Assembly (NCBI GenBank): GCA_947629425.1
Contig: CANRDR010000071.1
Coordinates: forward strand, 1 to 8,006
Direction of reading: 5' to 3'
DNA length: 8,006 bases
DNA from: an uncultured Bacilli bacterium
Lineage (GTDB): Bacteria > Bacillota_I > Bacilli_A > RF39 > UBA660
The translations under genes were made by a program, and so were the position numbers. Position 1 is the first letter of the stretch. Every line of letters starts with the position of its first letter. Shown here piece after piece: positions 6,642 to 8,006 of this stretch. The notes beneath the pieces are model-generated. The model did no database searches, had not been told where the DNA came from, and saw only the letters and a list, made by a program, of their open reading frames with translations.

Positions 6642-7191
6642 CGTTAACCTTTACCATTGCTGGCCTTATAACTTTATCTTTATACATATAACCTTTTTGT
6701 AATACTTCTAATACAACATTTGCAGGTTTAGTTTCATCATGTTCAACTAATACTGCTTGATGAATAGTAGGATTAAATTCTACTCCATCTGCTTCTATTT
6801 CTTTAACTTCATTTGCATTAAATATACCAACTATATCAGTATAAATCATTTTAAATCCACTTAAGAATTTAGATACTTCATCAGATAAATCATTATCATC
6901 TAAATTTATCGCTCTTTCAAAATTATCAACTATTGGAAGTAAAGATTTTAAAATATCTTCATTAGCATATTTTAACATATAAGATGTTTCTTCTTCTTTT
7001 CTTCTTTTAAAGTTCATAAATTCTGCTTGAACTCTCAATGTTTTTTCATCACGTTCTTTTAATTCTTCTTTAATTTTTTCTATTTCATTTTCTAGTTGTT
7101 TTAATTTTTTATCATGCTTTTCTTTTGGCTTTTTTTCAGTTTTTTCTTCTAACTTTTCTTTTAATTCATTTACTTTTTCGTCTTTATCCAT
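6634..7191 (-). CDS. grpE: Nucleotide exchange factor GrpE
   Basis: Releases ADP from DnaK so that the chaperone can rebind ATP and let go of its client; it works as a dimer in the cytoplasm. The 185-aa protein has the usual layout. A charged, Lys/Glu-rich N-terminal tail and long coiled coil cover about 1-70 and include AEFMNFKRRKEEE (56-68). A helical part carries LPIVDNFERA (85-94). A C-terminal beta domain ends in the family signature GYMYKDKVIRPAMVKV (167-182). The ATG lies 3 nt after the hrcA stop, with AAAGG upstream inside the hrcA end, so the two are read as one message. The 3' end overlaps the next cistron by 8 nt. Length and signature are normal, with nothing missing. Confidence 0.97.
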   Translation of the reverse strand: MDKDEKVNELKEKLEEKTEKKPKEKHDKKLKQLENEIEKIKEELKERDEKTLRVQAEFMNFKRRKEEETSYMLKYANEDILKSLLPIVDNFERAINLDDNDLSDEVSKFLSGFKMIYTDIVGIFNANEVKEIEADGVEFNPTIHQAVLVEHDETKPANVVLEVLQKGYMYKDKVIRPAMVKVNGE

Positions 7192-7194
7192 AAA

Positions 7195-8006
7195 TTACCT
7201 TTCTATATAGTTTTTCAAATAATTAAGTAATGGCACAACTTTATCATATTCCATTCTTTTTGGGCCTATAATAGCTAGTGTTCCAACAACTCCATCTACG
7301 TTGTAGCTAGTTTTAATAACTGTTGTATCTGGATCAAAATTATTTTGACTTCCTATGTATATTTTTATGTCTTTGTCATCAGTTTCAATATTTTTTACGA
7401 GTTCCATATTTTCTAATTTACTAATAATTTGTTTTATTTTTTCAGGTTCATTATATTCAGGCTGGTTTAGTATATTAGTTTTTCCTCCAAAAAATACATC
7501 ATCTTCTGTTTTTTCTTTAAACTCTGAAAATGCATCATAGAAGAAACTATATAATTCTTCGTATTTTTCCATCGTTTTAGCAATCTGTGGTTTTATTTCA
7601 AATTCTAGTTTTTCTAATACTTGATTTATTGGTGTACCTACTAATGATTTATTAATAATTTCACCAGTTTTTACCAATTCTTTTATACTAATATCTTCAC
7701 TTATATTTACTTGTTTATTTTCTACATGTCCTGTATTAGTAACTAATATTGCAACAACTTTTCTTTTATCTATTGGAATAATACTAACTTGTTTTAATAC
7801 ATTATATTCACTGTTATTACCTAATACTATACTAGTATAATGCGTTATATCACTTATTATTTCCATACATTTAGTAACTACATCAGATAATACTAAATCT
7901 TTATTATTCATTATTGTTTGTAATTTTAATAAATCCTCTCCAGTAATATCTTTTGGTTTCATTAAATTTTCAACATAATAGTGATATCCTTCTTCACTAG
8001 GTATTC
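7195..8006 (-). CDS. hrcA: Heat-inducible transcription repressor HrcA (5' end beyond the window)
   Basis: The repressor of class I heat-shock genes. It binds the CIRCE inverted repeat upstream of its own operon and needs the GroE chaperonin for activity in the well-studied Bacillus model. The frame is open to the window edge: upstream of the Met at 7962 the codons read IPSEEGYHYYVENL, matching the conserved PSE-GY-YYV segment that follows the DNA-binding domain in HrcA. About 269 residues are therefore present, and about 70-75, mainly the N-terminal winged helix, are missing off the right edge. Position 7962 is an internal Met, not the start. The visible part covers the GAF-like and dimerisation regions; the late segment GVVGTLAIIGPKRMEYDKVV and the C-terminal LLNYL are typical. 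It is the first gene of the visible operon; CIRCE and the promoter would lie outside. Confidence 0.95.
   Translation of the reverse strand, partial: IPSEEGYHYYVENLMKPKDITGEDLLKLQTIMNNKDLVLSDVVTKCMEIISDITHYTSIVLGNNSEYNVLKQVSIIPIDKRKVVAILVTNTGHVENKQVNISEDISIKELVKTGEIINKSLVGTPINQVLEKLEFEIKPQIAKTMEKYEELYSFFYDAFSEFKEKTEDDVFFGGKTNILNQPEYNEPEKIKQIISKLENMELVKNIETDDKDIKIYIGSQNNFDPDTTVIKTSYNVDGVVGTLAIIGPKRMEYDKVVPLLNYLKNYIER

Noticed and set aside
7355..7540. 61-aa plus-strand open frame opposite hrcA
   Set aside because: It is antisense to conserved HrcA sequence, has no ribosome binding site, and its Ser/Phe/Ile-rich composition is typical of a shadow frame.

Overview
The window comes from a strongly A+T-rich bacterium of the low-GC Gram-positive (Firmicutes/Bacilli, possibly Mollicutes-related) type. 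Three things support this. The chaperone cluster begins with hrcA. The DnaK nucleotide-binding domain lacks the roughly 24-residue insert seen in E. coli-type DnaK. The coding sequences favour A/T-ending codons. Tryptophan is written TGG and TGA serves as a real stop (end of the gene at 6141-6641), so this is the standard bacterial code and not the Mycoplasma code. I cannot name the genus from sequence alone.

Layout. Positions 1366-8006 hold one tightly packed minus-strand operon, read right to left: hrcA (5' end cut by the window edge), grpE, a 166-aa gene of unknown function, dnaK, an M3-family oligoendopeptidase (pepF) and dnaJ. Junctions are a 3-nt gap, an 8-nt overlap, a 4-nt ATGA overlap, a 49-nt gap containing a hairpin, and a 1-nt TAATG overlap. 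The operon ends at a bidirectional terminator shared with a convergent plus-strand gene (473-1345) for an unrecognised four-helix membrane protein. Back to back with that gene is a small minus-strand gene (148-339) for a Flp-type type IVb pilin, with a near-consensus housekeeping promoter (TTGACA, 17 nt, TATACT). The left edge holds an 11-bp perfect hairpin that looks like an intrinsic terminator.

How the genes work together. HrcA is the heat-shock repressor, and GrpE, DnaK and DnaJ form the Hsp70 folding machine. PepF degrades peptides in the cytoplasm, so the operon joins folding to peptide disposal. The unusual parts are the two extra cistrons inside the chaperone operon: the 166-aa protein with an SCSGH motif, translationally coupled to dnaK, and pepF placed between dnaK and dnaJ. 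The CIRCE operator expected upstream of hrcA would lie outside the window. I see no CRISPR array, insertion sequence, tRNA or rRNA.
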